A stretch of DNA of 64,000 nucleotides from Pyxidicoccus sp. MSG2 (GCF_026626705.1 NZ_JAPNKC010000001.1:5022001-5086000); one strand, 5' to 3'. Positions 8,331-18,926 are shown, counted from the first letter of the stretch. The notes: generated from the sequence alone by a model not told the origin. A program made the numbers and translations.

Positions 8331-11039
8331 ATGTCCAACACCGCCGTGCAGAAGAAGCGCCGCTGGCCCTACGTCCTGGGCGGCATCCTCGCGCTCCTCG
8401 TCATCATCGTCGCCGTCGCCCTCTGGCGGCTCGACGCCATCCTGCTCAAGACGGCCCGAGACCAGGCCGCCACGTACTCGCAGAAGCTCGGTCGCCCCAT
8501 CGAGATTGGCGACATCTCCACCAAGCTCTTCCCCACCATCGGCGCGGAAGTGGAGAACGTCACCGTCGGCCCCGCCGAGGGAGAAGAGCTCCCCCTCGCG
8601 CAGCTGGCCTCGATTGACATCCGCGTCGCCGCCGGCCCCCTGCTGTCCTCCAGCGGCAAGGACATCCAGGTGAAGAACGCCGAGGTGTCCGGCCTCACCG
8701 TCAACGTCGTCCGCTTCCCCGACGGCACCACCAACATCCAGCGCCTCATGAAGCGCCTGGAGGAGCAGTCCCCCAAGGAAGAGGAGAAGCCCGAGGAGGA
8801 ACAGCCCCCCACCGACCTCTCCGGCGTCCACGTCGAGCGCGCCGCCCTCACCGACGGCACCATCCGCTTCGTGGACCGCTCGGCGGGCGCCCAGGCCCGG
8901 GAGCTGGCCGTGAAGGACCTCGACATCGAGGTGAAGGATTTGCGCGTCGGCAAGCCGCTCGTCATCGACCTCGCCGCCGCCGTCCTCGCCGACAAGCAGA
9001 ACCTCAAGATTGCGGTCAACGCCGCGCCCCTGCCCCCCACCCTCATCCCCACGCCCGAGCGCGTGACGCTCAAGGCCGAGCGCATCGACCTCGCGCCCCT
9101 GGGCCCCTTCCTCCCTCCCGACGTGGGCCTCCAGGCCGGCACCGTGGACGCGGACTGGCAGGCGGACCTCGGCGGCGCGGTGCCCGGCGGCAAGGGCCCC
9201 ACGCGCCTCGTGGGTGTCGTCAAGGCGCTCGGCCTGCGCTTCGCCGGCGCGGAGGGCGGCAAGGCGCTCGACGTGGTGCTCGACACCGACGTGACGGGCG
9301 ACGTGGCCGTGGGTGACCTGGCGCTCGACAAGCTCAACCTGGACGTGGGCCCCGCGAGCCTCACCGGCAAGGGCCGCGTGAAGGGCCTGCTCACCGAGAA
9401 GCCCTCGGTGGAGGGCTTCGAGCTCTTGGGGAAGAACCTCGACCCGGCCGCCATCGCCGAGTACTACCCGCCGCTGCGCAAGCAGCTCAACGGCATGATT
9501 GCCGGCCCCATCGGCCTCGCGGTGCGCGGCAGCGGCACGCAGGACGCCCAGGCCATCGACATCGACGTGGACCTGACGCCCGTGCGACTGCGCGTGCCGG
9601 CCCAGCTCACCAAGGACGCGGGCGCGAGCATGAAGCTCACCTCCCGCCTCACCGGCGCGGCGGCCAGCGGCGGCGCACTTCGCTTCACCGCCGACGCCAA
9701 CCTGGACGGCGTGGACCTGCGCCCCGGCCTCCTCGTGAACAAGGCCCCCGGCCAGCGCATGCAGGTGAGCGCCGCCGGCACGTACACGCCGAGCAAGAGT
9801 GGCTCCGGCATGAAGGTGGACCTCCCGAAGCTCACGGCGAATCTGCTCGCGGACACCGTGACGGGCAGCGCGTCCTTCGCGCTCGCCGGCCAGGGCAAGA
9901 AGCAGACGACGACGTTCGCCGCGGACGTGAAGAGCCAGAAGCTGGACGCGGACGCGCTGCTGATGAACGAAGAGGAAGTCATGGCCCGCACGGGCGGCGC
10001 GCCGGTGCCCCCGCCGCCGGATGACCCGACGCGCTTCAACGGCTACCGCGGCGACATCCGCTTCGCGATTGGCGCCCTGCGCTACACGAAGATGGACCTG
10101 AGCAACGTGACGGGCGTGGTGAAGATGACCGACGACCTCATCACCGTGGAGAAGTTCTCCTCCGGCCTCTACGGCGGCAAGGTGACGGCGGACGGCACCA
10201 CCGTGCGCCTGGGCCCGCTGCCGGAGAAGCGCCCCTTCGACGCGAAGGTGAAGGTGGAGGGCGTGGAGATGGCCGAGGCCCTCACCCAGTTCACCCCGCA
10301 GAAGGTGATGACGGGCAAGTTCAACGGGAACGTGGACGTGAAGGGCGTGGGCTACACGCCGGACCAACTCCAGCAGACGCTGCTCGGCGCCATCAACGGC
10401 AACATCCTGGGCGGCACGCTGCTGGGCAAGGACCTGGTGGCCGCCGTGTCCGAGCCGCTCGCCAAGGCGCTGCCCTTCGCGGCCAAGAGCCTCAAGAGCG
10501 ACCAGGTGACGTCGCTCGGTGACAACCTGCCCTTCGGCGTGGAAATCAAGAACGGCGTGGCGCAGCTCGAGCGGCCCCTGTCGTGGACGCGGCCCGAGGC
10601 GGCGCTGAGCTTCAGCGGCGGCATCCGCCTGGATGGCACGCTGGATTTGACGGGCGGGGTGTCGCTGACGCCGTCCACGGTGAAGACGCTGACGCTCGGG
10701 AAGGTGACACCGCCGGAGGCCATCCCCGTGGGCATGAAGGTGACGGGCAAGGCGTGGAAGCCCGAGGTGACGGGCGTGGACGTGAAGCCGGCCGCGACGA
10801 CGATTGCGAAGCTGGCGGCCTCGTCGCTCGCGGGCAACCTGATTGGCGGCGAGCGCGGCAAGCAGGTGCAGGCCGTCATCGAGGGCGGTGAGGAGAAGGC
10901 CCGCGCCGAGGCCGAGGCGAAGAAGAAGGAGCTGGAGGAGAAGGCCGCCGCCGAGCGCGCCCGCCTGGAGGCCGAGGCCAAGAAGAAGGCCGAGGACGAA
11001 GCCAAGAAGCGCCTGCGCGGCATCTTCGGCGGGAAGTAG
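8331..11039 (+). CDS. AsmA family protein
   Basis: This 902-aa protein has an excellent ribosome-binding site (GGAGGAGGT) before the ATG. One N-terminal membrane helix (about residues 9-29) anchors a very long beta-rich periplasmic part. The early motif GRPIEIGDISTKLFPTIGAEVENV and the closing FTPQKVMTGKFNGNVDVKG and LSFSGGIRLDGTLDLTGGV blocks are typical of AsmA/TamB-like proteins, which form bridge-like lipid-transfer grooves between the membranes. The last 45 residues are an unusual charged coiled coil (AEAEAKKKELEEKAAAER) ending GIFGGK. The gene stands alone and is convergent with the cytochrome gene. The AsmA assignment is firm; the role in outer-membrane lipid balance is inferred from the family. 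Confidence 0.88.
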   Translation: MSNTAVQKKRRWPYVLGGILALLVIIVAVALWRLDAILLKTARDQAATYSQKLGRPIEIGDISTKLFPTIGAEVENVTVGPAEGEELPLAQLASIDIRVAAGPLLSSSGKDIQVKNAEVSGLTVNVVRFPDGTTNIQRLMKRLEEQSPKEEEKPEEEQPPTDLSGVHVERAALTDGTIRFVDRSAGAQARELAVKDLDIEVKDLRVGKPLVIDLAAAVLADKQNLKIAVNAAPLPPTLIPTPERVTLKAERIDLAPLGPFLPPDVGLQAGTVDADWQADLGGAVPGGKGPTRLVGVVKALGLRFAGAEGGKALDVVLDTDVTGDVAVGDLALDKLNLDVGPASLTGKGRVKGLLTEKPSVEGFELLGKNLDPAAIAEYYPPLRKQLNGMIAGPIGLAVRGSGTQDAQAIDIDVDLTPVRLRVPAQLTKDAGASMKLTSRLTGAAASGGALRFTADANLDGVDLRPGLLVNKAPGQRMQVSAAGTYTPSKSGSGMKVDLPKLTANLLADTVTGSASFALAGQGKKQTTTFAADVKSQKLDADALLMNEEEVMARTGGAPVPPPPDDPTRFNGYRGDIRFAIGALRYTKMDLSNVTGVVKMTDDLITVEKFSSGLYGGKVTADGTTVRLGPLPEKRPFDAKVKVEGVEMAEALTQFTPQKVMTGKFNGNVDVKGVGYTPDQLQQTLLGAINGNILGGTLLGKDLVAAVSEPLAKALPFAAKSLKSDQVTSLGDNLPFGVEIKNGVAQLERPLSWTRPEAALSFSGGIRLDGTLDLTGGVSLTPSTVKTLTLGKVTPPEAIPVGMKVTGKAWKPEVTGVDVKPAATTIAKLAASSLAGNLIGGERGKQVQAVIEGGEEKARAEAEAKKKELEEKAAAERARLEAEAKKKAEDEAKKRLRGIFGGK

Positions 11040-11102
11040 TCCACGTGCTCGGCGCTGGAGCCGGTCGCCACCGTGCGGCCGCTCCGGCGCGGTGCGGGAG
11101 CG

Positions 11103-11167
11103 TGCTGTTCGGAAATGTCGGGACATTTGCGGGCGCCGCGCAAAACCCCCGACATTTCCGAACAGGA
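11103..11167. repeat. Long hairpin with 18-bp perfect arms, half of it repeated at 63.9 kb
   Basis: CTGTTCGGAAATGTCGGG at 11105-11122 pairs perfectly with its complement at 11148-11165. The 25-nt loop contains a further TTTGCG/CGCAAA pairing around GGCGCCG, so nearly the whole segment can fold. It lies between two convergent genes and could terminate both. The right half (11139-11167, read on the minus strand) reappears base for base over 29 nt at 63897-63925, which marks it as a dispersed repeat and not only a terminator. Confidence 0.8.
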
Positions 11168-11263
11168 CGCCGCACAACCGGCTCCGGAGGCCCGCCCCGG
11201 CGCTGAGTCACCCTCCCCAGGCCTGAGCGGAGCAGTGCGTCGATGAGCGCGGCCCGAGGCGGG

Positions 11264-13372
11264 TCAGCGCGTGCCGCCGTCGCCCCTGCCCGGCCGGGGC
11301 TGTGAGTCGATGAACGCGGCCACGTCCCACGCCTCCTCCACCGTCAGCAACCCGCCCGAGCCCAGCGGCATGTTCGCGTGGACGAACGGCGCGGACAGGC
11401 TCGGGTTGCCCATCCCCGCCTGCGCGTTGAACGAGTTCGGCCCCCACAGCGCCGGCCGGTAGTACGTGCCGTCCGGGTAGCGCCCCTGCCCGTCGCTGCC
11501 GTGGCACACGGCGCACTTCTGCTGGAACACGCCCCGGCCCCGGCTCGCGTCTCCGGTGAGCGTCGGAATCGCCGGGTAGCCGCGCGGTGGCGTCTGTGTC
11601 CCGTGCCGCTCTGCCCACTGCTCGTCCAGCCACGTCATGTACGTGAGCAGCGCCTGCATGTCCGCGTTGCTGTCGCAGCTCCCCGTGCCGCCGTCGCCGG
11701 GCGTGCACAGCGCCTTCCCATTCTCACTGTGCTCGAAGCACGAGTTGATGCGCGCCTGCAGCGCCGGCCCGCCGTCATAGGCCTCGTGCATGCCCACCCA
11801 CCAGGCGGCATCCGGGTCTCTGCCCTCGCTCAGGTGGCAGCTCGCGCAGTGCAGCTTCGCGCGGGTGTATTGCGGCAGCAGTTCGTAGGTCTGTGCCGCG
11901 ATGGCCTGCCCGCGCAGCACCTGGGGCCAGTGCTCGCGGTCCCACTGCGTCTGGGGCGACTCCGGCGGCGGGAGCGTGGTCGAGGCGTCCGGCTTCGGCC
12001 ACGCGTTGTTCAGCGAGAAGGTGAAGTCCGCCGAGATGAACGCCTCCTGCTTCAGCGTCCGCGCCGTGGAGTGGCAGCCGATGCAGGTGGAGGTCTCCTG
12101 CACGAAGGTCTCCATGGTGGTGTTCGCCAGCACGGGCCGCGAGACACCGAACACCGTCGTCGGCTGTGGCGCCGCGTACGGCGAGGCCACCGGCACCTGC
12201 GTGTCCACCAACTCGTAGTGCTGGAAGACGGAGCCCGCGTCGGCGAGCGCCGCAATGAGGTCCTCGTTCAGCCGCACCACGTCGTCCTTGAACGCGGTGC
12301 CTGCGTCGCAGTCCGGCGCGGACGACGGAATCGGCGTCACCCGGACGACCTGGTTGGGCACTCCGGGCTTCGTCTGCCGGTTCGGTACGCAGTCCCGGCA
12401 CTTCGGGTCGAAGAAGGAGGCGGGCTGGCCCTCGGACTCGCGCACGTTGGCGCGCTGCTCGAAGGTGGACCACACCCACGCCGGGGCGCTGGGCGTCTTC
12501 TGCGTGACGTGGAAGCCCACGAGCCCCATGCGCTCGGGATGACAGCCCGTGAGCCGGCCGCCGTCCTCGCCGTCGCAGACGCACGCCGTCACCGTGTGGA
12601 AGTACGGCGCTTCCGCCGCGTCCACCGGGCGCCAGGCTGCCTTCACCAGGATGCCGCCGTTCGGGAAGGACACCAGCGTCGCGTCCACCTGCCGCCGCCC
12701 GTCATAGAGGCCGTTGTCCAGGATGTGCTCGAACATCGGCCGGTTCATCCGAATCTCGTAGCGCACCAGGTGCCCGCGCCGGTCCGTGAGCGTCGCCGGC
12801 AGCCGCCCGTCCGACGCCGCGGCCTGCAACGCGCTGTCCGTCACGTCGTCGATCTTCTCGTCGCGCGTCAGCAACTTCGTCGCGTCCGCGCCACACCCCG
12901 AGGGCAGTGGCTGCGTGTCATTCCATCCAGGCGGGCGGCGGCCGTCCGGCAGATAGACTTCGTATGTCTCCTTCCACGTCTCCCAGACGCGCGGGCCCGG
13001 CGCGCCCAGCGGCTTGCTCCGGTCCGGCACGCCGCGCTCCGTGTCGCTCGCGGGCCAGTTGAGCGCGATGAACTCCTGCCAGGAGAAGAGGTCCGCCGAG
13101 CGCTGCACGGTGGAGGCGGGCTCCTGTTGCACACCGCCCTGAAGGTCGGAGGGCAGGTAGCAGGACAACTGCGGCGGCGTCAGCGGCGTGCACGAAGCGC
13201 CGGTCAGCGCCACGCCCGCATCCGGATTCCAGCAGAGGACGGCTGCATGGGCCTGCGCGGTGCCCGGCGGGTGCTCGGGAGTCGCGGCCGGTGTGTTGCG
13301 CAGGCACGCGGCCGCCGCGCACAGCACGGCCACGGTGGCCAGGATGGACAGGCTGCGGTGGTTGCTCGGCAT
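11264..13372 (-). CDS. Multihaem c-type cytochrome lipoprotein
   Basis: This protein is about 702 aa. The ATG at 13372 follows GGAGGGGACG. The signal region SILATVAVLCAAAAC ends in a lipobox. Three CXXCH haem-attachment sites are visible: CIGCH, CASCH and a C-terminal CAVCH in the context KCAVCHGSDGQGRYPDGTYY, typical of a class I cytochrome c. The long central part (FSWQEFIALNWPA, WETWKETYEVYLP) matches a recurrent family of large periplasmic cytochrome proteins of unknown role. It probably transfers electrons on the periplasmic side. Another pair of Cys (CRDC) lacks the His and is not a haem site. It stands alone, back to back with the sulfide-module promoter region. Confidence 0.87.
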   Translation of the reverse strand: MPSNHRSLSILATVAVLCAAAACLRNTPAATPEHPPGTAQAHAAVLCWNPDAGVALTGASCTPLTPPQLSCYLPSDLQGGVQQEPASTVQRSADLFSWQEFIALNWPASDTERGVPDRSKPLGAPGPRVWETWKETYEVYLPDGRRPPGWNDTQPLPSGCGADATKLLTRDEKIDDVTDSALQAAASDGRLPATLTDRRGHLVRYEIRMNRPMFEHILDNGLYDGRRQVDATLVSFPNGGILVKAAWRPVDAAEAPYFHTVTACVCDGEDGGRLTGCHPERMGLVGFHVTQKTPSAPAWVWSTFEQRANVRESEGQPASFFDPKCRDCVPNRQTKPGVPNQVVRVTPIPSSAPDCDAGTAFKDDVVRLNEDLIAALADAGSVFQHYELVDTQVPVASPYAAPQPTTVFGVSRPVLANTTMETFVQETSTCIGCHSTARTLKQEAFISADFTFSLNNAWPKPDASTTLPPPESPQTQWDREHWPQVLRGQAIAAQTYELLPQYTRAKLHCASCHLSEGRDPDAAWWVGMHEAYDGGPALQARINSCFEHSENGKALCTPGDGGTGSCDSNADMQALLTYMTWLDEQWAERHGTQTPPRGYPAIPTLTGDASRGRGVFQQKCAVCHGSDGQGRYPDGTYYRPALWGPNSFNAQAGMGNPSLSAPFVHANMPLGSGGLLTVEEAWDVAAFIDSQPRPGRGDGGTR

Positions 13373-13486
13373 CGTCCCCTCCGTCCCGCGTCCGTGGGTG
13401 CGACTCCGCCCAGGCGCGGCTCCACCCGGGACAGTAGCCGAAACACCCACCCGGCCCTGCCTGCTTCAGCCTCGAAGCAGCCGGGC

Positions 13487-13521
13487 GTTTCTGAAACACC
13501 ATGAAACGCGGGAGAAACACC
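13487..13521 (+). promoter_or_regulatory. Candidate activator binding sites upstream of sqr
   Basis: A cluster of related words lies 70-100 bp before the sigma-54 start: TGAAACACC at 13492-13500, TGAAACG at 13502-13508 and AGAAACACC at 13513-13521. A further CGAAACACC lies at 13439-13447. The same word, as GGTGTTTCA, recurs upstream of the persulfide dioxygenase gene. The spacing fits an enhancer site for the sigma-54 activator encoded between the two promoters. Confidence 0.55.
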
Positions 13522-13563
13522 GTGTCACCCCGAGCACCGGGAGCCAACCCCGCAGGACGAGTG

Positions 13564-13579
13564 TGGCACGCCCCCTGCT
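13564..13579 (+). promoter_or_regulatory. Sigma-54 (-24/-12) promoter of the sulfide:quinone oxidoreductase gene
   Basis: TGGCACGCCCCCTGCT has the invariant GG-N10-GC spacing and a perfect -24 element. The predicted start is near 13590. That puts the TTG (13586) and ATG (13592) codons too close to the transcript start and supports ATG 13619, which has AGGAAG ahead of it. Confidence 0.75.
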
Positions 13580-13618
13580 AAGGCCTTGTTCATGTTTCAC
13601 GTTTCGCCAGGAAGCCCC

Positions 13619-14881
13619 ATGAACACGAGCGAGGATTGCGGCTGCGTGGACCCGGTGACCACGTCCATGTCCGGCGTCGCCTCGCGGCAGGAGCGCCACC
13701 GCGTGCTCATCATCGGCGGAGGGACGGCGGGCATCGCCGTGGCCGCCCGGCTCGCTCGCGCGGGGCAGAAGGACGTCGCCGTCCTGGAGCCCTCGAAGCA
13801 CCACTACTACCAGCCGCTCTGGACGCTGGTGGGCGCGGGTGAGGCCCGCGTCGAGGACTCCGTGCGCGACGAGGCGAGCCTCATCCCCCGGGGCGTGAAG
13901 TGGCTCCAGGACGCCGCCGTGGAAGTGGACCCGGTGCGCCAGGAGGTCCGCACCCGAGGGGGCCTGCGCATCGGCTACGACTTCCTCGTCGTCGCGCCCG
14001 GCATCCAGCTGGACTGGGACAAGGTCGCGGGCCTGCGCGAGGCGCTGGAGACGGAGCACGTCAGCAGCAACTATGACGTACGGCTCGCCCCGAAGACGTG
14101 GCAGCTCATCCAGCGCTTCCAGGGTGGCACCGCCCTCTTCACCCACCCGTCCACGCCGGTGAAGTGCGCCGGGGCGCCGCAGAAAATCATGTACCTGGCC
14201 GCGGACCACTTCCGCCGCACCGGCATCACCGAGCGCGCGCACGTGGTCTTCGGCTCGGGCGCCAAGACCCTCTTCGGCGTGAAGCCCTTCGCGGCCGTGC
14301 TGGAGGGCGTGGTGAAGCGCTATGGCATCGACGCGCGCTTCGAGCACAACCTCGTCGCCGTGGACGGCGCGAAGCGCGAGGCCACCTTCGAGACCTCCCA
14401 GAAGGAGCGCGTCACCGTCTCCTACGATTTGCTCCACGTCACGCCGCCACAGAGTGCGCCGGACTTCATCAAGCGCAGCCCGCTGTCGTGGCGCGAGGGC
14501 CCGTGCGCCGGGTGGGTGAAGGCGGACAAGTACACGCTCCAGCATCCGGACTTCCCCAACGTCTTCGCACTGGGCGACGCATCGGACCTGCCCACCAGCC
14601 GCACCGGAGCCGCCGTGCGCAAGCAGGCTCCCGTGTTGGTGGACAACCTGCTCGCTGTCATGGCCGGACAGCCGCTCCCCGGACGCTATGACGGCTACGC
14701 GTCCTGCCCGCTCACCACCGGGTACGGGAAGCTGCTGCTCGCCGAGTTCGATTACGACGGCAAGCCCACGCCGAGCTTCCCGCTCATCAACACGATTCAG
14801 GAGCGGCGCGACATGTGGCTGATGAAGAAGTACGGCCTGCCGCGCCTCTACTGGTCGCTGATGATGCGCGGGCTCGCTTGA
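13619..14881 (+). CDS. sqr: Sulfide:quinone oxidoreductase-like flavoprotein
   Basis: This protein is about 420 aa. The FAD-binding GGGTAGIAVAARLARAG lies near residues 29-45, followed by HHYYQPLWTLVGAG, the hallmark of sulfide:quinone oxidoreductases. Both candidate redox cysteines are present: VKCAGAPQKIMYLA and SCPLTTGYGKLL. The latter pattern points to the type II (mitochondrial-like) group. The enzyme would oxidise sulfide at the inner face of the membrane, pass electrons to quinone and make persulfide. An extra N-terminal segment (EDCGCVDP) has two more cysteines of unknown role. The start is set by the sigma-54 promoter. A sigma-54 activator follows 4 bp downstream, then persulfide dioxygenase, rhodanese and a sulfite-exporter-family gene. 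Confidence 0.88.
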   Translation: MNTSEDCGCVDPVTTSMSGVASRQERHRVLIIGGGTAGIAVAARLARAGQKDVAVLEPSKHHYYQPLWTLVGAGEARVEDSVRDEASLIPRGVKWLQDAAVEVDPVRQEVRTRGGLRIGYDFLVVAPGIQLDWDKVAGLREALETEHVSSNYDVRLAPKTWQLIQRFQGGTALFTHPSTPVKCAGAPQKIMYLAADHFRRTGITERAHVVFGSGAKTLFGVKPFAAVLEGVVKRYGIDARFEHNLVAVDGAKREATFETSQKERVTVSYDLLHVTPPQSAPDFIKRSPLSWREGPCAGWVKADKYTLQHPDFPNVFALGDASDLPTSRTGAAVRKQAPVLVDNLLAVMAGQPLPGRYDGYASCPLTTGYGKLLLAEFDYDGKPTPSFPLINTIQERRDMWLMKKYGLPRLYWSLMMRGLA

Positions 14882-14885
14882 GGAC

Positions 14886-16241
<1,356 letters not shown>

Positions 16242-16251
16242 GCGGGGACTG

Positions 16252-16271
16252 TTTCACCGCGGTGTTTCAGC
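16252..16271 (+). promoter_or_regulatory. Candidate activator binding site upstream of persulfide dioxygenase
   Basis: TGTTTCACCGCGGTGTTTCA contains TGTTTCA twice, 13 bp apart, around a CACCGCGGTG palindrome. GGTGTTTCA is the exact complement of TGAAACACC upstream of sqr. It lies about 190-210 bp before the predicted start at about 16463, a usual distance for a sigma-54 enhancer site. Confidence 0.55.
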
Positions 16272-16437
16272 CGTTACACCCGGCCACGCGCGGCACCGTG
16301 GGACGGTGGGCCGGACCGGCCGCTCCGCGCCCACGGGCGGGAGTCGCCGGAGACACGCACCTCCCTCTGGACGGAGCGCGTGTGTGGCTCGCGATGAAGG
16401 GTAGCCCTCGCGCCCCATCTCATGTCTTCTCCGTGTC

Positions 16438-16453
16438 TGGCACGGTGCTGGCA
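16438..16453 (+). promoter_or_regulatory. Sigma-54 (-24/-12) promoter of the persulfide dioxygenase operon
   Basis: TGGCACGGTGCTGGCA keeps the GG-N10-GC spacing and a perfect TGGCACG -24 box, like the sqr promoter. The predicted start is about 29 bp before the dioxygenase ATG at 16492. Confidence 0.75.
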
Positions 16454-16491
16454 ATCCGAGCACAGGACTCAACCCAAGCATGAGGTGGACC

Positions 16492-17190
16492 ATGCTGTTC
16501 CGGCAGCTCTTCGACGCCGAGAGCTCGACCTACACGTACCTGCTGGCGGACGAGGCCACGCGCGAGGCGGCACTCATCGACCCGGTGCTGGAGCAGGTGG
16601 AGCGTGACTTGCGGCTGGTGGAGGAGCTGGGGCTGAAGCTCGTCCTGGTGCTGGAGACGCACGTCCACGCCGACCACGTCACCGGCGCGGGCCTGCTGCG
16701 GGAGCGGACGGGCGCCACGGTGGTGGCCTCGGCACGGGGCGCGCCGTGTGTGGACAGGCAGGTGGCCCATGGGGACGGGGTGCACCTGGGCCACCTGGAG
16801 CTGAAGGTGCTGGAGACGCCGGGGCACACCGACGACAGCCTCAGCTACCTGTGCGAGGGCCGGCTCTTCACTGGTGACGCGCTGCTCATCCGCGCCACCG
16901 GGCGCACCGATTTCCAGAATGGCGACCCGGGCCAGCTCTACGACTCCATCACCGACCGCCTCTTCACCCTGCCCGAGGACACCGTGGTGCACCCGGGCCA
17001 CGACTACGCCGGCCACGCGCTGTCCACCATCGGCGAGGAGAAGCGCCACAACCCCCGCCTCGCCGGCAAGACGCGCGACGCCTTCATCGCGTTCATGAAG
17101 AGCCGCCAGCTCCCTCCCCCGAAGAAGCTGGACGTCGCGGTGCCCGCCAATCGCGCGTGCGGCCACACCGGGCCCCAGCCGAGGGTCTGA
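16492..17190 (+). CDS. Persulfide dioxygenase-like metallo-beta-lactamase-fold protein
   Basis: This 232-aa protein starts at an ATG preceded by GAGGTGGACC. Metal ligands are clear: HVHADH at about 57-62, PGHTDD, FTGDALLIRATGRTDFQNGDPGQLYDSI and VHPGHDYAG. The GRTDFQ...LYDSI region and the length are typical of ETHE1-type persulfide dioxygenases, which use iron and O2 to oxidise glutathione or other persulfide to sulfite. It would consume the product of the sulfide:quinone oxidoreductase. It probably forms an operon with the rhodanese and exporter downstream. An in-frame ATG at 16480 is possible but has no ribosome-binding site. Confidence 0.9.
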   Translation: MLFRQLFDAESSTYTYLLADEATREAALIDPVLEQVERDLRLVEELGLKLVLVLETHVHADHVTGAGLLRERTGATVVASARGAPCVDRQVAHGDGVHLGHLELKVLETPGHTDDSLSYLCEGRLFTGDALLIRATGRTDFQNGDPGQLYDSITDRLFTLPEDTVVHPGHDYAGHALSTIGEEKRHNPRLAGKTRDAFIAFMKSRQLPPPKKLDVAVPANRACGHTGPQPRV

Positions 17191-17319
17191 AGCCGCCGAG
17201 CAAGCAGGCCCTCCACGCCCGCGCGGGAGCGTGAATCCCGCGCCGCTCCTTCCGGCTCTCACCGGAAGGGGCACCGACCCTTCATCCACCACCGGCTCGC
17301 GCCTCTCCGAGGACGCGAG

Positions 17320-17937
17320 ATGGAGCCTCTCATGCCTACTCTCTACGACAGCGCCACTCCGAACCCCGCCGGCTACCGCGACGTGGACGTGCGCCAGCTC
17401 GCGGCGCTCCCCGCCACGGCCCACCTCCAGCGGGTGGACGTGCGCGAGCCCTCCGAGTTCGACGGCCTCCTCGGCCACCTCGACGGCGCGCGCCTCGTGC
17501 CGCTGGCCACCGTGCGGCACGCGGCCGCCGAGTGGCCGCTCGACGCGGACGTGCTGCTGGTGTGCCGCTCCGGGGGGCGCTCGGCGAAGGCGGCCGCGCA
17601 ACTGGTGGAGCTGGGCTTCACGCGGGTGATGAACCTGCGCGGCGGCATGCTCGCGTGGAACACCGTGGAGCTGCCCGTGGTGCGGCCGACGTCGGGCCCA
17701 CCGCCCGCGCTGACGCGGGTGCTCGATGAATTGCTCGTGGGCCTGCACCGCGCCATTGCTCCGGAGACACCCGCTCCCATCTACGGGCAGGGCCCGTCAC
17801 GGGAGGCACTGACCGCCCTGCTCGACACGCTCCAGGCCTCGCCCCCACGGACGGTCCGCGACACCGAGGGCTTCGAGCTACTGCTGCGAGAGTGCCGGGA
17901 TTTGCTCGCCGTCGCGCGGCCGGAGGGCCGGCATTGA
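17320..17937 (+). CDS. Rhodanese-domain sulfurtransferase with extra C-terminal domain
   Basis: This 205-aa protein has a rhodanese fold in residues about 20-115 with the active-site loop CRSGGRSA (catalytic Cys about 82) and the WNxxxLPV end. Residues about 120-205 form a separate helical domain not usual in single-domain rhodaneses (LTRVLDELLVGLHRAIAPE, FELLLRECRDLL). In sulfide modules rhodaneses move sulfane sulfur between persulfide and sulfite, making thiosulfate. The start has GAGGA upstream; ATG 17332 is an alternative. Its stop shares a base with the exporter start (TGATG), so translation is coupled. Confidence 0.85.
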   Translation: MEPLMPTLYDSATPNPAGYRDVDVRQLAALPATAHLQRVDVREPSEFDGLLGHLDGARLVPLATVRHAAAEWPLDADVLLVCRSGGRSAKAAAQLVELGFTRVMNLRGGMLAWNTVELPVVRPTSGPPPALTRVLDELLVGLHRAIAPETPAPIYGQGPSREALTALLDTLQASPPRTVRDTEGFELLLRECRDLLAVARPEGRH

Positions 17938-18806
17938 TGCTGTACGTGGGCATCGCCGCATCACTGCTCGTGGGGGTGTTGCTGGGGTTGCTCGGCGGTG
18001 GAGGCTCCATCCTCACCGTGCCGCTGCTGGTGTACGTGCTGGGCGTGGAGCCCCGGACGGCCATCGCCATGTCGCTGGTGGTGGTGGGCGTCACCAGCGC
18101 CAGCGGCGCCGTGCTCCATGCGCGGGCCGGACGGGTGCGGTGGCGCACGGCGCTCGTGTTCGGCGCGGGAGGCATGACCGGCGCATTCCTGGGCGGGCGA
18201 CTCAACCCGCTCCTCCCCGCCGCCGCGCTGCTGCTGCTCTTCGCGGGCATCATGGTCGCCGCCGCCACGGCGATGCTGCGTCGCAAGGAGGCGCCTCCCT
18301 CATCCGCGAGCACCGCCACTGCCGAGGAGCCCACGTTGCCGGTGGCGCGCATCCTCGCCCAGGGCCTCGCGGTGGGCCTGCTGTCGGGCCTGGTGGGCGC
18401 GGGCGGTGGCTTCCTCATCGTCCCCGCGCTGGCGCTGGTGGGACTGCCCACCCCGGTGGCCACCGCCACGTCGCTCGTGGTCATCGCCCTCCAGTGCGCC
18501 GCGGGCTTCGTGGGACACCTGGGCCACGTGCAGCTCCCGTGGGCCCTCACCGGCGCGGTGCTCGTGGCGGCGATGACGGGCAGCCTCGTGGGCGGGCGGC
18601 TCGCGGGGCGCGTGTCGCCGGCCTCGCTGCGCAGGGGCTTCGCCGTGTTCGTGCTCGCCACCGCCGCGTTCCTCCTGGTGGCGCAGGCGCCGGCCCCGAT
18701 GCGCGCCGCGCTGGCACAAGCGGGCGCCTGGCCATGGCTGGTGGCCGGCACCGGCGTGGGCCTGCCGCTGACGCTGTGGCGCCTGCACCTGGCCCGGCAG
18801 CGCTAG
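17937..18806 (+). CDS. TauE/SafE (TSUP) family anion exporter
   Basis: This 289-aa protein is almost entirely membrane helix, about eight segments in two repeated halves. The family glycine motifs are GLLGGGGSILTVPLLVYVLG near the N-terminus and GLVGAGGGFLIVPALALVGLP in the second half. TSUP proteins export sulfite or related organosulfur anions. Coupling to the rhodanese and position after a sulfite-producing dioxygenase make sulfite or thiosulfate the likely substrate. The start overlaps the rhodanese stop by one base, so the longer upstream extension of this frame is not real. Confidence 0.87.
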   Translation: MLYVGIAASLLVGVLLGLLGGGGSILTVPLLVYVLGVEPRTAIAMSLVVVGVTSASGAVLHARAGRVRWRTALVFGAGGMTGAFLGGRLNPLLPAAALLLLFAGIMVAAATAMLRRKEAPPSSASTATAEEPTLPVARILAQGLAVGLLSGLVGAGGGFLIVPALALVGLPTPVATATSLVVIALQCAAGFVGHLGHVQLPWALTGAVLVAAMTGSLVGGRLAGRVSPASLRRGFAVFVLATAAFLLVAQAPAPMRAALAQAGAWPWLVAGTGVGLPLTLWRLHLARQR

Positions 18807-18926
18807 GAGTGAGCAGTCCCTCCCCTCCTGTGCCAGGGCCGGGAGGGCCCGCCGTCCGCCGTTGAAGGCGACACCTCGGGCACCACAATCGTTGACCCGT
18901 GCCCGCGCCGCGCGGAGAGTCGCGGC

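Noticed and set aside
7761-11177. Minus-strand frame of 1138 codons opposite the AsmA-like gene
   Set aside because: The AsmA-like gene has a strong ribosome-binding site, membrane helix and family motifs; the antisense frame is His/Leu/Arg-rich shadow.
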